Shown one piece after another: positions 8,323 to 15,983 of a stretch of 64,000 bases of DNA. The stretch is taken from contig NZ_JAHZAX010000002.1 in the NCBI RefSeq assembly GCF_019423705.1, forward strand, positions 186,001-250,000, in the 5' to 3' direction. Under the pieces are notes generated by a model. The model searched no databases. It was not told the origin of the DNA and saw only the letters and a list, made by a program, of their open reading frames with translations. Position numbers and translations under genes: made by a program. Position 1 is the stretch's first letter, and every line of letters begins with the position of its first letter. The stretch comes from Ruminococcus sp. Its GTDB lineage: Bacteria; Bacillota; Clostridia; Oscillospirales; Ruminococcaceae.

Positions 8323-8688
8323 ATGACAGAGTATTTCAAAAGCTACCGCAAATTCGTGAGAGACTGCCTTGATGATGAGAATTGCGATCTCGAAAAACTG
8401 CTGGATTATCACAAGGAGCATATCGGCTTTTTTCAGCACGAAAGGCTCATTCATCTAATGGTGACTGTGCTGTTTGCACTTTGCACTGTGATGACATTTA
8501 TCGCCATTGCTGTTTGGCAGATAATGCTGCTCATTCCCCTTGCAATAGCCTTTCTTGTCCTGCTTATCCCTTATATCAAGCATTACTACTTTCTTGAAAA
8601 TCAGACACAGCTGCTTTATAAGGACTATGACGAGATTTACAGACGAGTACATAATTTTGGTCTTGAAGCAGAGAAAGGCAAGCTATAA
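8323..8688 (+). CDS. Small two-helix membrane protein of unknown function
   Basis: 121 residues. Two adjoining membrane segments (about 45-66 and 67-85: LMVTVLFALCTVMTFIAIAV and LLIPLAIAFLVLLIPYI) sit between charged N- and C-terminal tails, which would place both tails on the same side. No family is recognised by eye. The ATG follows the upstream stop by eight bases with GTAGGTGAG before it, and its stop overlaps the next start (TAATG). Operon position suggests work with the flavin-reductase-like protein or is simply polycistronic convenience. Confidence 0.6.
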   Translation: MTEYFKSYRKFVRDCLDDENCDLEKLLDYHKEHIGFFQHERLIHLMVTVLFALCTVMTFIAIAVWQIMLLIPLAIAFLVLLIPYIKHYYFLENQTQLLYKDYDEIYRRVHNFGLEAEKGKL

Positions 8689-9290
8689 TGGAATATACAA
8701 AGTATACTAAAGAACAATGGAAAGGCAGCGTGATAACATCTCCCCTGCCGCCTACCCTCGTCACCTGCGGCGATATGGACACGCCAAACATTTTCACAGT
8801 TGCGTGGACGGGAATTTTATGCACGCAGCCACCTGTGACTTATATATCGGTAAGACCTGAGCGCTATTCACACGAGCTTATTTCAAAAAACGGCGAATTT
8901 GTCATAAATCTGCCAACAAGAGAGCTTGTCAAGGCTGTTGACTGGTGCGGCGTAAAGACAGGCCGAAAGGTCGATAAGTTCAAGGAAATGAAGCTCACCG
9001 CTGAGCCGTCGGCAAAGGTATCGGCACCTGTGCTGGCTGAATCACCTGTGAACATCGAATGTAAAGTCCGTGAGATCGTGAGCCTTGGAACCCACGATAT
9101 GTTCATTGCGGATATCGTCGGGCTGGACGTTGCAAAAGAGCTGCTTGACGAAAAGGGCAAGCTTTGCCTTGATAAGGCTGGACTGCTGGCATATGCCCAC
9201 GGAGAGTATTACGGGCTTGGCAAAAAGCTGGGTACATTTGGCTACTCAGTAAGAAAGACAAAGAAAAATAAAAACAGAAAAGGAAAATAG
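8688..9290 (+). CDS. Flavin reductase-like (FMN-binding split barrel) protein
   Basis: 200 residues. The order SPLPPTLVTCGDMDTPNIFTV, AWTGILCTQPPVTYISVRP, HELISKNGEFVINLP and VNIECKVREIVSLGTHDMF matches the DIM6/NTAB flavin reductase-like family, which binds FMN as a homodimer and reduces flavin with NAD(P)H or acts as an oxidoreductase. The C-terminus ends in a Lys/Arg/Asn-rich tail. The conserved split-barrel core is complete. The physiological substrate is unknown. It starts at the last base of the preceding stop codon. Confidence 0.85.
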   Translation: MEYTKYTKEQWKGSVITSPLPPTLVTCGDMDTPNIFTVAWTGILCTQPPVTYISVRPERYSHELISKNGEFVINLPTRELVKAVDWCGVKTGRKVDKFKEMKLTAEPSAKVSAPVLAESPVNIECKVREIVSLGTHDMFIADIVGLDVAKELLDEKGKLCLDKAGLLAYAHGEYYGLGKKLGTFGYSVRKTKKNKNRKGK

Positions 9291-9294
9291 AGTT

Positions 9295-10443
9295 ATGAAA
9301 AAGATTTTGGCTGTTTGCTGTGCATTGGTGCAATGCTTCCGTCTGAAGCCGATAAAAGCCTATGCGTGGAGCGGCACGACACACGAGGATATCACAAAAA
9401 AGGCGCTGGCGCTTCTTGAAAAGGAGAAAAAGCTAAAGCAGGCGACTTTTTACAAGGACTATCACAGTCAGCTTTTGAAAGGCTGCACAGAGCCTGACGG
9501 CGAAAAGGATATGGACAAAGGTCCTGGCAAGCATTATTATGCCTGCGTCAATCCAAAGGGTAAGGAGCTTCCCGACACTAAGGGCTATTACAGAAACCGT
9601 CTTGGAAACCTTAACGAAAGCGCTAGGACAATGCTTGAAGAGAACTACACGGCGGCAGTTTCTCTTTACAAAAGCGGCGATATCGACAACGCTATGCGAG
9701 TTCTCGGCCGTGCGATACACTTTGTCTCCGATATGGGCTGCACAGTCCACGTTGCAAATATGAAGTATCAGGACAAGGCGAACAACGTGCATTTTGCTTT
9801 TGAAAGGCACGTTACCACCACCTGCACAAGTCACACAGCCAATAGCTTTGACAAAAGACTTTTAAAATATTATGATAAGGACGGCTTCGGCGAGGCTTCA
9901 AACAAGCTTGTTAAATATGCGGCAAAGTTCGTTGACACCATTTCGCACCTTGACCCAAGAGCATTTGATGATGTCGCAAAGAACACCCTGCCTGTAACAC
10001 AGCAGAACGTTATGGCGCTGCTGCTGAAATTCTATGATGACTGCACGGCTGATAACGGCAATTACATTGTCAACGGCAAGGCGTACACATTCAAGAATGA
10101 AGTTTCGGGACTTATCCTCACAGTAACTCCAAAGGGCTTGCAGCTTGAAAAGGCTGACAAGGAGCTTGAGCAAAAGCTGACAGTCTGTCTCACAGAGGAT
10201 GGCACTTTCGGACTTAAGATCGGCGACGGCGGATATGTGAACGCTTCCTGCAAGGGTTACGACTATATCAAGCTTGACGGCCAGCCTGTTCAGTTCAGAG
10301 TGGCAGCCCTTGGCAAAAGACGTTTCAGGATTTCCACAGAGTCCACCGACTACATAAAAATGCTGGCAAATTCAAAAGGAGGCAAGCTGAGCTTTGCAGA
10401 CTTTGACCCCGAAAATCCAGCGCAGATATGGATAATGAACTGA
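9295..10443 (+). CDS. Probable secreted zinc-dependent phospholipase C (alpha-toxin family)
   Basis: 382 residues. A signal peptide (1-24) ends AYA, so the mature protein would begin with Trp25, as in clostridial alpha-toxin and Bacillus PLC where Trp1 binds zinc. The other metal ligands can be placed: His30, Asp68, His80, His142, Asp146, His152, His166 and Glu170. The spacings D-12-H, H-4-D-6-H and H-14-E-type match the alpha-toxin family closely (Asp56/His68, His126/Asp130/His136, His148/Glu152). Expected reaction is hydrolysis of phosphatidylcholine or related phospholipids outside the cell. The C-terminal region (about 255-382) is not an obvious PLAT/C2 domain; it ends AQIWIMN, reminiscent of the QxW of ricin-type lectins. 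A strong terminator follows. Confidence 0.82.
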   Translation: MKKILAVCCALVQCFRLKPIKAYAWSGTTHEDITKKALALLEKEKKLKQATFYKDYHSQLLKGCTEPDGEKDMDKGPGKHYYACVNPKGKELPDTKGYYRNRLGNLNESARTMLEENYTAAVSLYKSGDIDNAMRVLGRAIHFVSDMGCTVHVANMKYQDKANNVHFAFERHVTTTCTSHTANSFDKRLLKYYDKDGFGEASNKLVKYAAKFVDTISHLDPRAFDDVAKNTLPVTQQNVMALLLKFYDDCTADNGNYIVNGKAYTFKNEVSGLILTVTPKGLQLEKADKELEQKLTVCLTEDGTFGLKIGDGGYVNASCKGYDYIKLDGQPVQFRVAALGKRRFRISTESTDYIKMLANSKGGKLSFADFDPENPAQIWIMN

Positions 10444-10460
10444 TGTGAATAAAACGAAAA

Positions 10461-10491
10461 GCGGACACTTTTTACGGTGTCCGCCTTTTTT
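10461..10491 (+). terminator. Intrinsic terminator after the phospholipase gene
   Basis: GCGGACAC (10461-10468) pairs with GTGTCCGC (10477-10484), followed by CTTTTTT. It runs to the stop codon of the convergent permease gene. Confidence 0.9.
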
Positions 10492-11266
10492 ATTGCAGAT
10501 TGTGTTTTCTTGTGATGATGTAGTTCGTGAGGAAATAGAATATTACAGCATATACCAGCTGATAGATTATCATAAACAACGTTCGCAGGTGGTAGTCAAT
10601 ATCATAGAAGTTTGTATCAACAACAAATACCAAGCTCCACAAAGAGTAATTGCCCACAAAGCTGCCGATAATTGAGCTTATAACATTGCAGCCGAAAACG
10701 ATAGCAAAGCCTGCAAGGATCTTATGTCTAAACAAATTCGCAAGGGATATGACAAAATAGAAAAATACTTGCAATGTCGCAAACAGGACGATAAAGTACA
10801 GGCAAACAAGAATTACCATCAATGGGTCTTGAGCCATTGAATCAACAGCACCCTTTACAAAATCGCCCAAATATCCCGTAAATTCTTCGGGGTCAAGTAT
10901 GAGAAGCGATATTACAAAGAACCCAAGACTTGCGATCGACCATATCACAGATGAGATAAGCTTTGTGATAATATGGTAATATGGCTTCACAGGTATGGTG
11001 AGCATTAAATAGCCCTCGTCTGTAAACAGCGTTTGGTTGAAGCTCGCCAATGAGATCACAAAACCTAAAATAAAAATAGCCGCCGTACCAATAACGTATG
11101 GCAACCCAACCACTATTAGCGGAAAAATAAAATTCCGGTCATAATTCGCAATACTGGTGGTTATCAGCAGCGATAATATCAGGCTAATTATAAGATAGCC
11201 TATGGCGAATGGGAAAAACTTTCTTGCAGAGCGTTTTAGCTCGTATTTAAGGAGTTTACCTAACAT
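10490..11266 (-). CDS. ABC transporter permease (ABC-2 type)
   Basis: 258 residues with about six membrane segments, beginning MLGKLLKYELKRSARKFF, a typical opening for ABC-2 export permeases (a charged head with KYELKR before the first helix). Hydrophobic blocks lie at about 19-38, 48-75, 103-125, 145-172, 180-205 and 225-250. It overlaps the start of its ATPase partner gene's end by seven bases, so both form one transporter. Substrate unknown; such pairs export antibiotics, peptides or lipids, or act in cell-surface stress. Confidence 0.85.
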   Translation of the reverse strand: MLGKLLKYELKRSARKFFPFAIGYLIISLILSLLITTSIANYDRNFIFPLIVVGLPYVIGTAAIFILGFVISLASFNQTLFTDEGYLMLTIPVKPYYHIITKLISSVIWSIASLGFFVISLLILDPEEFTGYLGDFVKGAVDSMAQDPLMVILVCLYFIVLFATLQVFFYFVISLANLFRHKILAGFAIVFGCNVISSIIGSFVGNYSLWSLVFVVDTNFYDIDYHLRTLFMIIYQLVYAVIFYFLTNYIITRKHNLQ

Positions 11267-11958
11267 CTGTACACCTCCCTAAAAAGCTGATCGACAGTCT
11301 TGCCGGTCTCACGGTGGATAGCTTCAACAGACTGGTGCAGGCGCAGAACGCCGTTTTGCAGCATTACCACGTCGTCAAGCACAGGCTCGATGTCAAGTAT
11401 AAGGTGCGTGGATATTACCACCGCCGCCTTTTCGCTGTAATTTGAGATTATCGTGTTGAGGATATATTCTCTCGCCGCAGGGTCAACGCCTGCGATAGGT
11501 TCGTCAAGGAGATAAACGTCCGCTTCCCTGCTCATAACAAGGCAAAGCTGAACCTTTTCCTTTGTACCCTTTGACATTGCCTTGAACCTCATTTTCGGGT
11601 CTATACCCAACCTGTTCATCATATCCCAAGCTTTCGGCTGATTAAAATTCTCATAAAAATCTTGGAAAAAGTCCACCATATCCTTAACAGTCATATCGTC
11701 GGGGATAAAATTTCTGTCCGGCAGATATGAAACTATCTTTTTGGTCTCCACACCCACAGGCATTCCACCAATGAGTATCTGACCACTGGTCGGCTTTATA
11801 AGTCCGCAGCAAAGCTTTATAAAAGTCGTCTTGCCGCTGCCGTTTGGTCCAAGCAGACCGATTATCTTTCCTCTTTCAAGCTGGATATTCAGTCCATTCA
11901 AAGCAGTAAAACCGCCATATTGCTTTGTAAGCCCCGTTGTCTGTAATACAGCTTCCAA
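11260..11958 (-). CDS. ABC transporter ATP-binding protein
   Basis: 232 residues, a single nucleotide-binding domain. Walker A is GLLGPNGSGKTTFIK (about 35-50), Walker B is VYLLDEPIAG, and the H-loop is STHLI. The signature motif is degenerate, MSKGTKEK in place of LSGGQ, as seen in many ABC-2 ATPases of Clostridia. The start is a TTG at 11958 with GGAGGAGA five bases upstream. It follows the spoVS terminator, with no clear promoter of its own beyond an A/T-rich stretch. Confidence 0.9.
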   Translation of the reverse strand: MEAVLQTTGLTKQYGGFTALNGLNIQLERGKIIGLLGPNGSGKTTFIKLCCGLIKPTSGQILIGGMPVGVETKKIVSYLPDRNFIPDDMTVKDMVDFFQDFYENFNQPKAWDMMNRLGIDPKMRFKAMSKGTKEKVQLCLVMSREADVYLLDEPIAGVDPAAREYILNTIISNYSEKAAVVISTHLILDIEPVLDDVVMLQNGVLRLHQSVEAIHRETGKTVDQLFREVYRC

Positions 11959-11989
11959 AATATCTCCTCCTATATTTTCTATTTATTAT

Positions 11990-12022
11990 AAAAAAGCAGC
12001 AAGACAAAAGCCGTCCTGCTGC
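11990..12022 (-). terminator. Intrinsic terminator after spoVS
   Basis: On the minus strand GCAGCAGGAC pairs with GTCTTGCTGC with one wobble, followed by TTTTTTAT. Confidence 0.85.
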
Positions 12023-12028
12023 ACTTTA

Positions 12029-12289
12029 TCATCTTTCTTCACAAATGAGCTTGATCGCTGTTCTCTCTTCGCCATCGATAAGAACATTGGCAAATGCAGG
12101 AATGCAGATCATATCAATACCCAAAGGGGCAAGATAGCCTCTTGCGATCGCAATAGCCTTGATCGCCTGGTTCGCTGCGCCTGCGCCGACAGCCTGCACT
12201 TCAACAGCGCCGCTGTCTCTTATAACACCCGAGATAGCGCCTGCAACTGAATTAGGAACAGACCTTGAAGAAACCTTTAAAACTTCCAC
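12029..12289 (-). CDS. spoVS: Stage V sporulation protein S
   Basis: 86 residues, full length, beginning MEVLKVSSRSVPNSVAGAI and containing the invariant GAGAANQAIKAIAIARGYLAP, the signature of SpoVS (an Alba-like small protein needed for coat and septation events in Bacillus sporulation, and found beyond spore formers). In Bacillus it follows ymdB, as it does here. It has its own promoter and an unusually folded leader of about 80 bases. Confidence 0.97.
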   Translation of the reverse strand: MEVLKVSSRSVPNSVAGAISGVIRDSGAVEVQAVGAGAANQAIKAIAIARGYLAPLGIDMICIPAFANVLIDGEERTAIKLICEER

Positions 12290-12324
12290 AGTTAATGACC
12301 CTCCACACTTATTTTATGCACATA

Positions 12325-12365
12325 TAGTCGTCTTCGCCGCCCCCACGGCTGAAATATGTCGACTA
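12325..12365 (-). promoter_or_regulatory. Folded 5' leader of spoVS (nested hairpin)
   Basis: On the minus strand TAGTCG (12365-12360) pairs with CGACTA (12330-12325), and inside it GCCG (12349-12346) pairs with CGGC (12339-12336) around a TGGGGG loop. The structure starts about five bases after the expected transcription start. It matches no riboswitch I know; a regulatory RNA element or protein site is possible. Confidence 0.4.
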
Positions 12366-12376
12366 GCACTTTATAC

Positions 12377-12405
12377 ATTATAACACGCATTAACGCATAT
12401 TTCAA
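12377..12405 (-). promoter_or_regulatory. Sigma-A promoter of spoVS
   Basis: Minus strand: TTGAAA (12405-12400), 17-base spacer, TATAAT (12382-12377). This separates spoVS expression from ymdB. Confidence 0.7.
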
Positions 12406-12414
12406 GCGTTAGTG
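12388..12414. repeat. Inverted repeat over the spoVS promoter
   Basis: CATTAACGC (12388-12396) and GCGTTAGTG (12406-12414) are inverted with one mismatch and cover the spacer and -35. On the plus strand the repeat is followed by CTTTTTTT, so it could also be a terminator for antisense transcripts. Operator or terminator cannot be told apart by eye. Confidence 0.4.
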
Positions 12415-12427
12415 CTTTTTTTCGTTA

Positions 12428-13195
12428 TTATCGCTTAATAACACGCTTTATATTTGTTGCTTTTCCCGATTTTTCATCAAACTGCACAACCACGCCATTG
12501 AGGAAGCAAGGCTTTTTGCTCTCCTCAAATTTAACGGGCGTGAGATATTTGAACTTATTTATGACGATATCGCTTTCAACGCCGAGCACGGAAAGCTCCG
12601 CTCCTGTCATACCAACATCCGTGATATAAGCCGTATGTCCGCCGAGGATAGTCTCGTCAGAAGTCTGCACGTGAGTGTGCGTGCCGAGAACAGCGGTACA
12701 TCTGCCTTGGAGATAAAAGCCCATTGCCTTTTTCTCAGAAGTCGCCTCAGCGTGAAAATCAACGATTATATTCGGCGTGTCGATATCCGCAAGCACTTTA
12801 TCAACATAGTTGAAAGGATTTTCAACCGCTTCCATATACATCGTGCCCATAATGTTCACCACAGCGATCTTGTACGGGCACATATCAATGCAGGTAACTC
12901 CGTGACCCATTACGCCGTCGGGATAATTTGCAGGTCTCAGCAGCGCTTCATTATCGTCATAAAGTTCAGCAGCTTCACGGCGTCTGAAAGAATGGTTGCC
13001 CGTGGTCACAACGTCAGCGCCCATATTAATGAGCTGTCTGTATGACTGCGGCGTTATGCCATTGCCCTGAGCGGAATTTTCGCCGTTTATTACGGTCACA
13101 TCAATATCATATTCACGTTTGAGCTGATACATTCTGCTCTCCAGAAAATCGCAGCCGCTTTGTCCGACAACATCGCCGATAAAAAGTAAATTCAT
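12428..13195 (-). CDS. ymdB: YmdB-family metallophosphoesterase
   Basis: 255 residues. Opens MNLLFIGDVVGQSGCDF; the phosphoesterase motifs are GDVVG, NGENSAQGNGI, GNHSF, DFHAEATSEK and GTHTHVQTSDE, which together supply the two-metal site of the YmdB (TIGR00282) family. In Bacillus subtilis YmdB hydrolyses cyclic nucleotides and affects biofilm and sporulation choices. It stands upstream of spoVS as in Bacilli. AAGAGACG lies before the ATG, and its own promoter is at 13265-13293. Confidence 0.95.
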   Translation of the reverse strand: MNLLFIGDVVGQSGCDFLESRMYQLKREYDIDVTVINGENSAQGNGITPQSYRQLINMGADVVTTGNHSFRRREAAELYDDNEALLRPANYPDGVMGHGVTCIDMCPYKIAVVNIMGTMYMEAVENPFNYVDKVLADIDTPNIIVDFHAEATSEKKAMGFYLQGRCTAVLGTHTHVQTSDETILGGHTAYITDVGMTGAELSVLGVESDIVINKFKYLTPVKFEESKKPCFLNGVVVQFDEKSGKATNIKRVIKR

Positions 13196-13264
13196 AATCG
13201 TCTCTTTTCTATTCTGTTAAGATCAGTTCCATCCTTTGGCGCACAACAGATAACGCCTCTGTTA

Positions 13265-13293
13265 ATTATACACTATTATGGCTGCAAAATCAA
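13265..13293 (-). promoter_or_regulatory. Sigma-A promoter of ymdB
   Basis: Minus strand: TTGATT (13293-13288), 17-base spacer, TATAAT (13270-13265). Confidence 0.65.
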
Positions 13294-13301
13294 GTGTGGA
13301 C

Positions 13302-13331
13302 ACAAAAAAACAGGCACATTTCTGCGCCTGT
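13302..13331 (-). terminator. Intrinsic terminator after ftsH
   Basis: On the minus strand ACAGGCGCA pairs with TGTGCCTGT around a GAAA tetraloop, followed by TTTTTTTGTG. It closes the seven-gene rnjA-to-ftsH block. Confidence 0.92.
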
Positions 13332-13343
13332 TTTGAAATATCA

Positions 13344-15302
13344 TTACTTGTTTTCATCATCTATGGTGATGCTATCCTCAACTGTTGGAGTATCGGAAAC
13401 CGTAACGTCCTGCTGTTCAGCAGCTTCATCGCCCATAAATTCAGCCTCTGTGAGCTCGCCGCTCATAAGCTTATAGAAGTGATCGCCGTCAATCTTTTCG
13501 TACTTCATAAGGTACTTGGCAACAACGTGGAGCTTGTCAATATGCTCCTTGAGTATTCTTTCAGCGTCGTCGAATGCGCTCTCAACAAGTGCTCTGATCT
13601 CGTTGTCGATCTCAGCGGCAACGTTGTCAGAATAACTTGGAGTATTTGTGTAATCTCTGCCAAGGAATACCTCATGCTCTCCCTGTCCGTAAACTACAGG
13701 TCCGAGATTATCGCTGAAACCATAGCGTGTTACCATATTTCTTGCTGTGCCTGTGGCTCTTTCAAGGTCATTTGAAGCGCCTGTGGAGATATCGTCAAGA
13801 ATGAGCTTTTCAGCAACACGTCCGCCCAAAAGAACTATGATGTTCTCATACATTTCATTCTTGCTCACATAAGACTTATCCTTTTCAGGCAAACTCATCG
13901 TAAATCCGCCAGCCTGACCCCTTGGAATGATCGAGACCTGATGAACTCTATCCTGCGTCTTGCAGTAATAGGTACACAAAGCGTGACCGCCTTCGTGGTA
14001 AGCTGTAAGTTTCTTTTCGTCCTCTGTGACAACCTTAGACTTTTTCTCAGGACCAGCTACGACCTTAATGGAAGCTTCTTCAAGTTCTTCCTTAGTGATA
14101 GCCTTTCTGTTCTTTCTTGCCGCAAGAAGTGAAGCTTCATTTACAAGGTTTGCAAGATCAGCGCCCGTGAAGCCTACCGTTGACTTAGCGATAGTCGCAA
14201 GATCAACGTCCGGAGCAAGGGGCTTATTTCTTGTGTGAACTTTCAAAATGGCTTCTCTGCCCTTAACGTCAGGATAGCCAACGAGTATCTGTCTGTCAAA
14301 ACGACCCGGACGAAGAAGCGCAGGGTCAAGAATATCACGTCTGTTTGTGGCAGCCATAACGATAACTGAATCGTTATCCTCGAAGCCGTCCATTTCGACC
14401 AGCAATTGGTTAAGAGTCTGCTCCCGTTCATCGTGTCCGCCGCCAAGACCTGCGCCTCTCTGACGACCAACTGCGTCGATCTCATCAATGAAGATGATAG
14501 ACGGAGCGTTCTTTTTTGCCTGCTCGAAGAGGTCTCTTACTCTTGAAGCACCGACGCCGACGAACATTTCAACGAAGTCAGAACCCGATATCGAGAAGAA
14601 CGGAACGTTTGCCTCACCTGCAACAGCTCTTGCAAGAAGGGTCTTACCTGTACCCGGAGGGCCAAGCAAAAGCACGCCCTTAGGTATCCTTGCGCCGATC
14701 TCCTTATACTTTTTATTATCACGAAGGAAGTCAACGATCTCCTTGAGCTCTTCCTTCTCCTCGTCTGCGCCTGCAACATCGTCAAATGTTGCCTTCTTGC
14801 TGCTCGGCGCCATTTTGGCATTAGTCTTGCCAAAGCCGTTCATCTTTCCGCCGCCGACATTCTTTAACATAAATACCATAAAGAATATCATTACGCCGAG
14901 AGTCAACAGCGTCGGGATAAGATTGAGCCAAAAGCTGTTATCTGATATCGGGATAAGATTATACTCCAGCGGATCATCGGGATTTGCAGCGTCATACTTC
15001 TTACGGTAATTCTCTGCGTCCTCACCGCCCAGAACTTCGTTAGCAAAAAGTGAAACGTTCGGTACCGTATAGCTATAAACCTTGTCATCATCTTTCAGCT
15101 TATACTTGAGCTGTCCCGAACCGAGATCAAGCTCAAACTGTGATACCTGCAAGGTGTCGAACTGTCTCATAACCTCAGAATACTTCTTATCAGAAGTTTT
15201 TGAGCTCATACTCGTCAGCATATACACCAGTCCGCAGATTATCGCCACGGACACCAGCAGATAGATAAGCAAATTCTTTCCGTTACTACTGTTATTTTTC
15301 AA
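13344..15302 (-). CDS. ftsH: ATP-dependent zinc metalloprotease FtsH
   Basis: 652 residues. Two membrane helices (about 11-30 and 120-143) flank an extracytoplasmic domain, followed by the AAA module (Walker A GPPGTGKT, Walker [12 protein letters not shown], second region of homology [20 protein letters not shown]) and the zinc protease site HEGGH in [11 protein letters not shown]. It degrades membrane proteins and some soluble regulators. The start appears to be a TTG at 15302 with AAAGG upstream; the nearest ATG is out of frame. It is last in the run after tilS and hpt, the same tilS-hpt-ftsH order as in Bacillus. Confidence 0.98.
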   Translation of the reverse strand: MKNNSSNGKNLLIYLLVSVAIICGLVYMLTSMSSKTSDKKYSEVMRQFDTLQVSQFELDLGSGQLKYKLKDDDKVYSYTVPNVSLFANEVLGGEDAENYRKKYDAANPDDPLEYNLIPISDNSFWLNLIPTLLTLGVMIFFMVFMLKNVGGGKMNGFGKTNAKMAPSSKKATFDDVAGADEEKEELKEIVDFLRDNKKYKEIGARIPKGVLLLGPPGTGKTLLARAVAGEANVPFFSISGSDFVEMFVGVGASRVRDLFEQAKKNAPSIIFIDEIDAVGRQRGAGLGGGHDEREQTLNQLLVEMDGFEDNDSVIVMAATNRRDILDPALLRPGRFDRQILVGYPDVKGREAILKVHTRNKPLAPDVDLATIAKSTVGFTGADLANLVNEASLLAARKNRKAITKEELEEASIKVVAGPEKKSKVVTEDEKKLTAYHEGGHALCTYYCKTQDRVHQVSIIPRGQAGGFTMSLPEKDKSYVSKNEMYENIIVLLGGRVAEKLILDDISTGASNDLERATGTARNMVTRYGFSDNLGPVVYGQGEHEVFLGRDYTNTPSYSDNVAAEIDNEIRALVESAFDDAERILKEHIDKLHVVAKYLMKYEKIDGDHFYKLMSGELTEAEFMGDEAAEQQDVTVSDTPTVEDSITIDDENK

Positions 15303-15341
15303 TCCATCACAACCTTTTGTTCTATATTAAATTTTGCCAAA

Positions 15342-15866
15342 TTATTCGTTAACTATGCCGATATAAGGCAGATTTCTGTATCTTTCATCATAGTCGAGAC
15401 CATAGCCCACAACGAACTCGTCCTCTATCGCATGACACTTATAGTCGGGGGTTATATCAGCAACTCTTCTTGACGGCTTGTCAAGCATAACTGCGATCTT
15501 AACGCTTGGCGCACCTATTGAAGCAAATCTCTTTTTGAGCTCGCAAAGTGTCCTGCCTGTATCGAGGATATCCTCCACCAGCAAAACGTCCCACTCTCTA
15601 AGATCAAGACCCATAAAGTCGTGATCGCCCGAAATGGTCACATTTCCCGATGAATTTGTTCCGATATAGCTCTTTGCTGTAATAAATGCGATCTGCATAT
15701 CGTTGTCGATACGTCTCACAAGGTCAGCCGCAAAAACGAACGCACCTTTGAGCACACATACCACAAGAAGCTTTTTGCCCTTATAATCCTCAGTTATCTT
15801 ATCACCCAGTGCTTTAACGCTCTCAGCAAGCTCTTCCTCAGAATAAAGAACAGATATATTGCTCAT
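15342..15866 (-). CDS. hpt: Hypoxanthine (guanine) phosphoribosyltransferase
   Basis: 174 residues. The PRPP-binding motif is VLLVEDILDTGRTL, with the flexible-loop segment AKSYIGTNSSG and the C-terminal VGYGLDYDERYRNLPYIG conserved. It salvages hypoxanthine and guanine to IMP and GMP. AAAGG precedes the ATG. An extended -10 element upstream could give it separate expression inside the block. Confidence 0.96.
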   Translation of the reverse strand: MSNISVLYSEEELAESVKALGDKITEDYKGKKLLVVCVLKGAFVFAADLVRRIDNDMQIAFITAKSYIGTNSSGNVTISGDHDFMGLDLREWDVLLVEDILDTGRTLCELKKRFASIGAPSVKIAVMLDKPSRRVADITPDYKCHAIEDEFVVGYGLDYDERYRNLPYIGIVNE

Positions 15867-15885
15867 TATTTTAACAACCTTTCTG

Positions 15886-15894
15886 ATTATACCA
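15886..15894 (-). promoter_or_regulatory. Extended -10 element upstream of hpt
   Basis: Minus strand TGGTATAAT, without a convincing -35. Candidate internal promoter for hpt-ftsH. Confidence 0.4.
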
Positions 15895-15900
15895 TATTAT

Positions 15901-15968
15901 TGTGACGAACTGGTGAAAAGTACAAAATCATATGAAAAAAATAACGCTTTTGTGCAGTTTTCGTCACA
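15901..15968. repeat. Widely spaced inverted repeat between tilS and hpt
   Basis: TGTGACGAA (15901-15909) and TTCGTCACA (15960-15968) are perfect inverted copies with a 50-base loop; CTG/CAG extends the match after a two-base gap. No T-tract follows, so it could be paired protein sites or a long hairpin in the tilS-hpt spacer. Confidence 0.4.
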
Positions 15969-15983
15969 TTTATGTTTTTCTCT

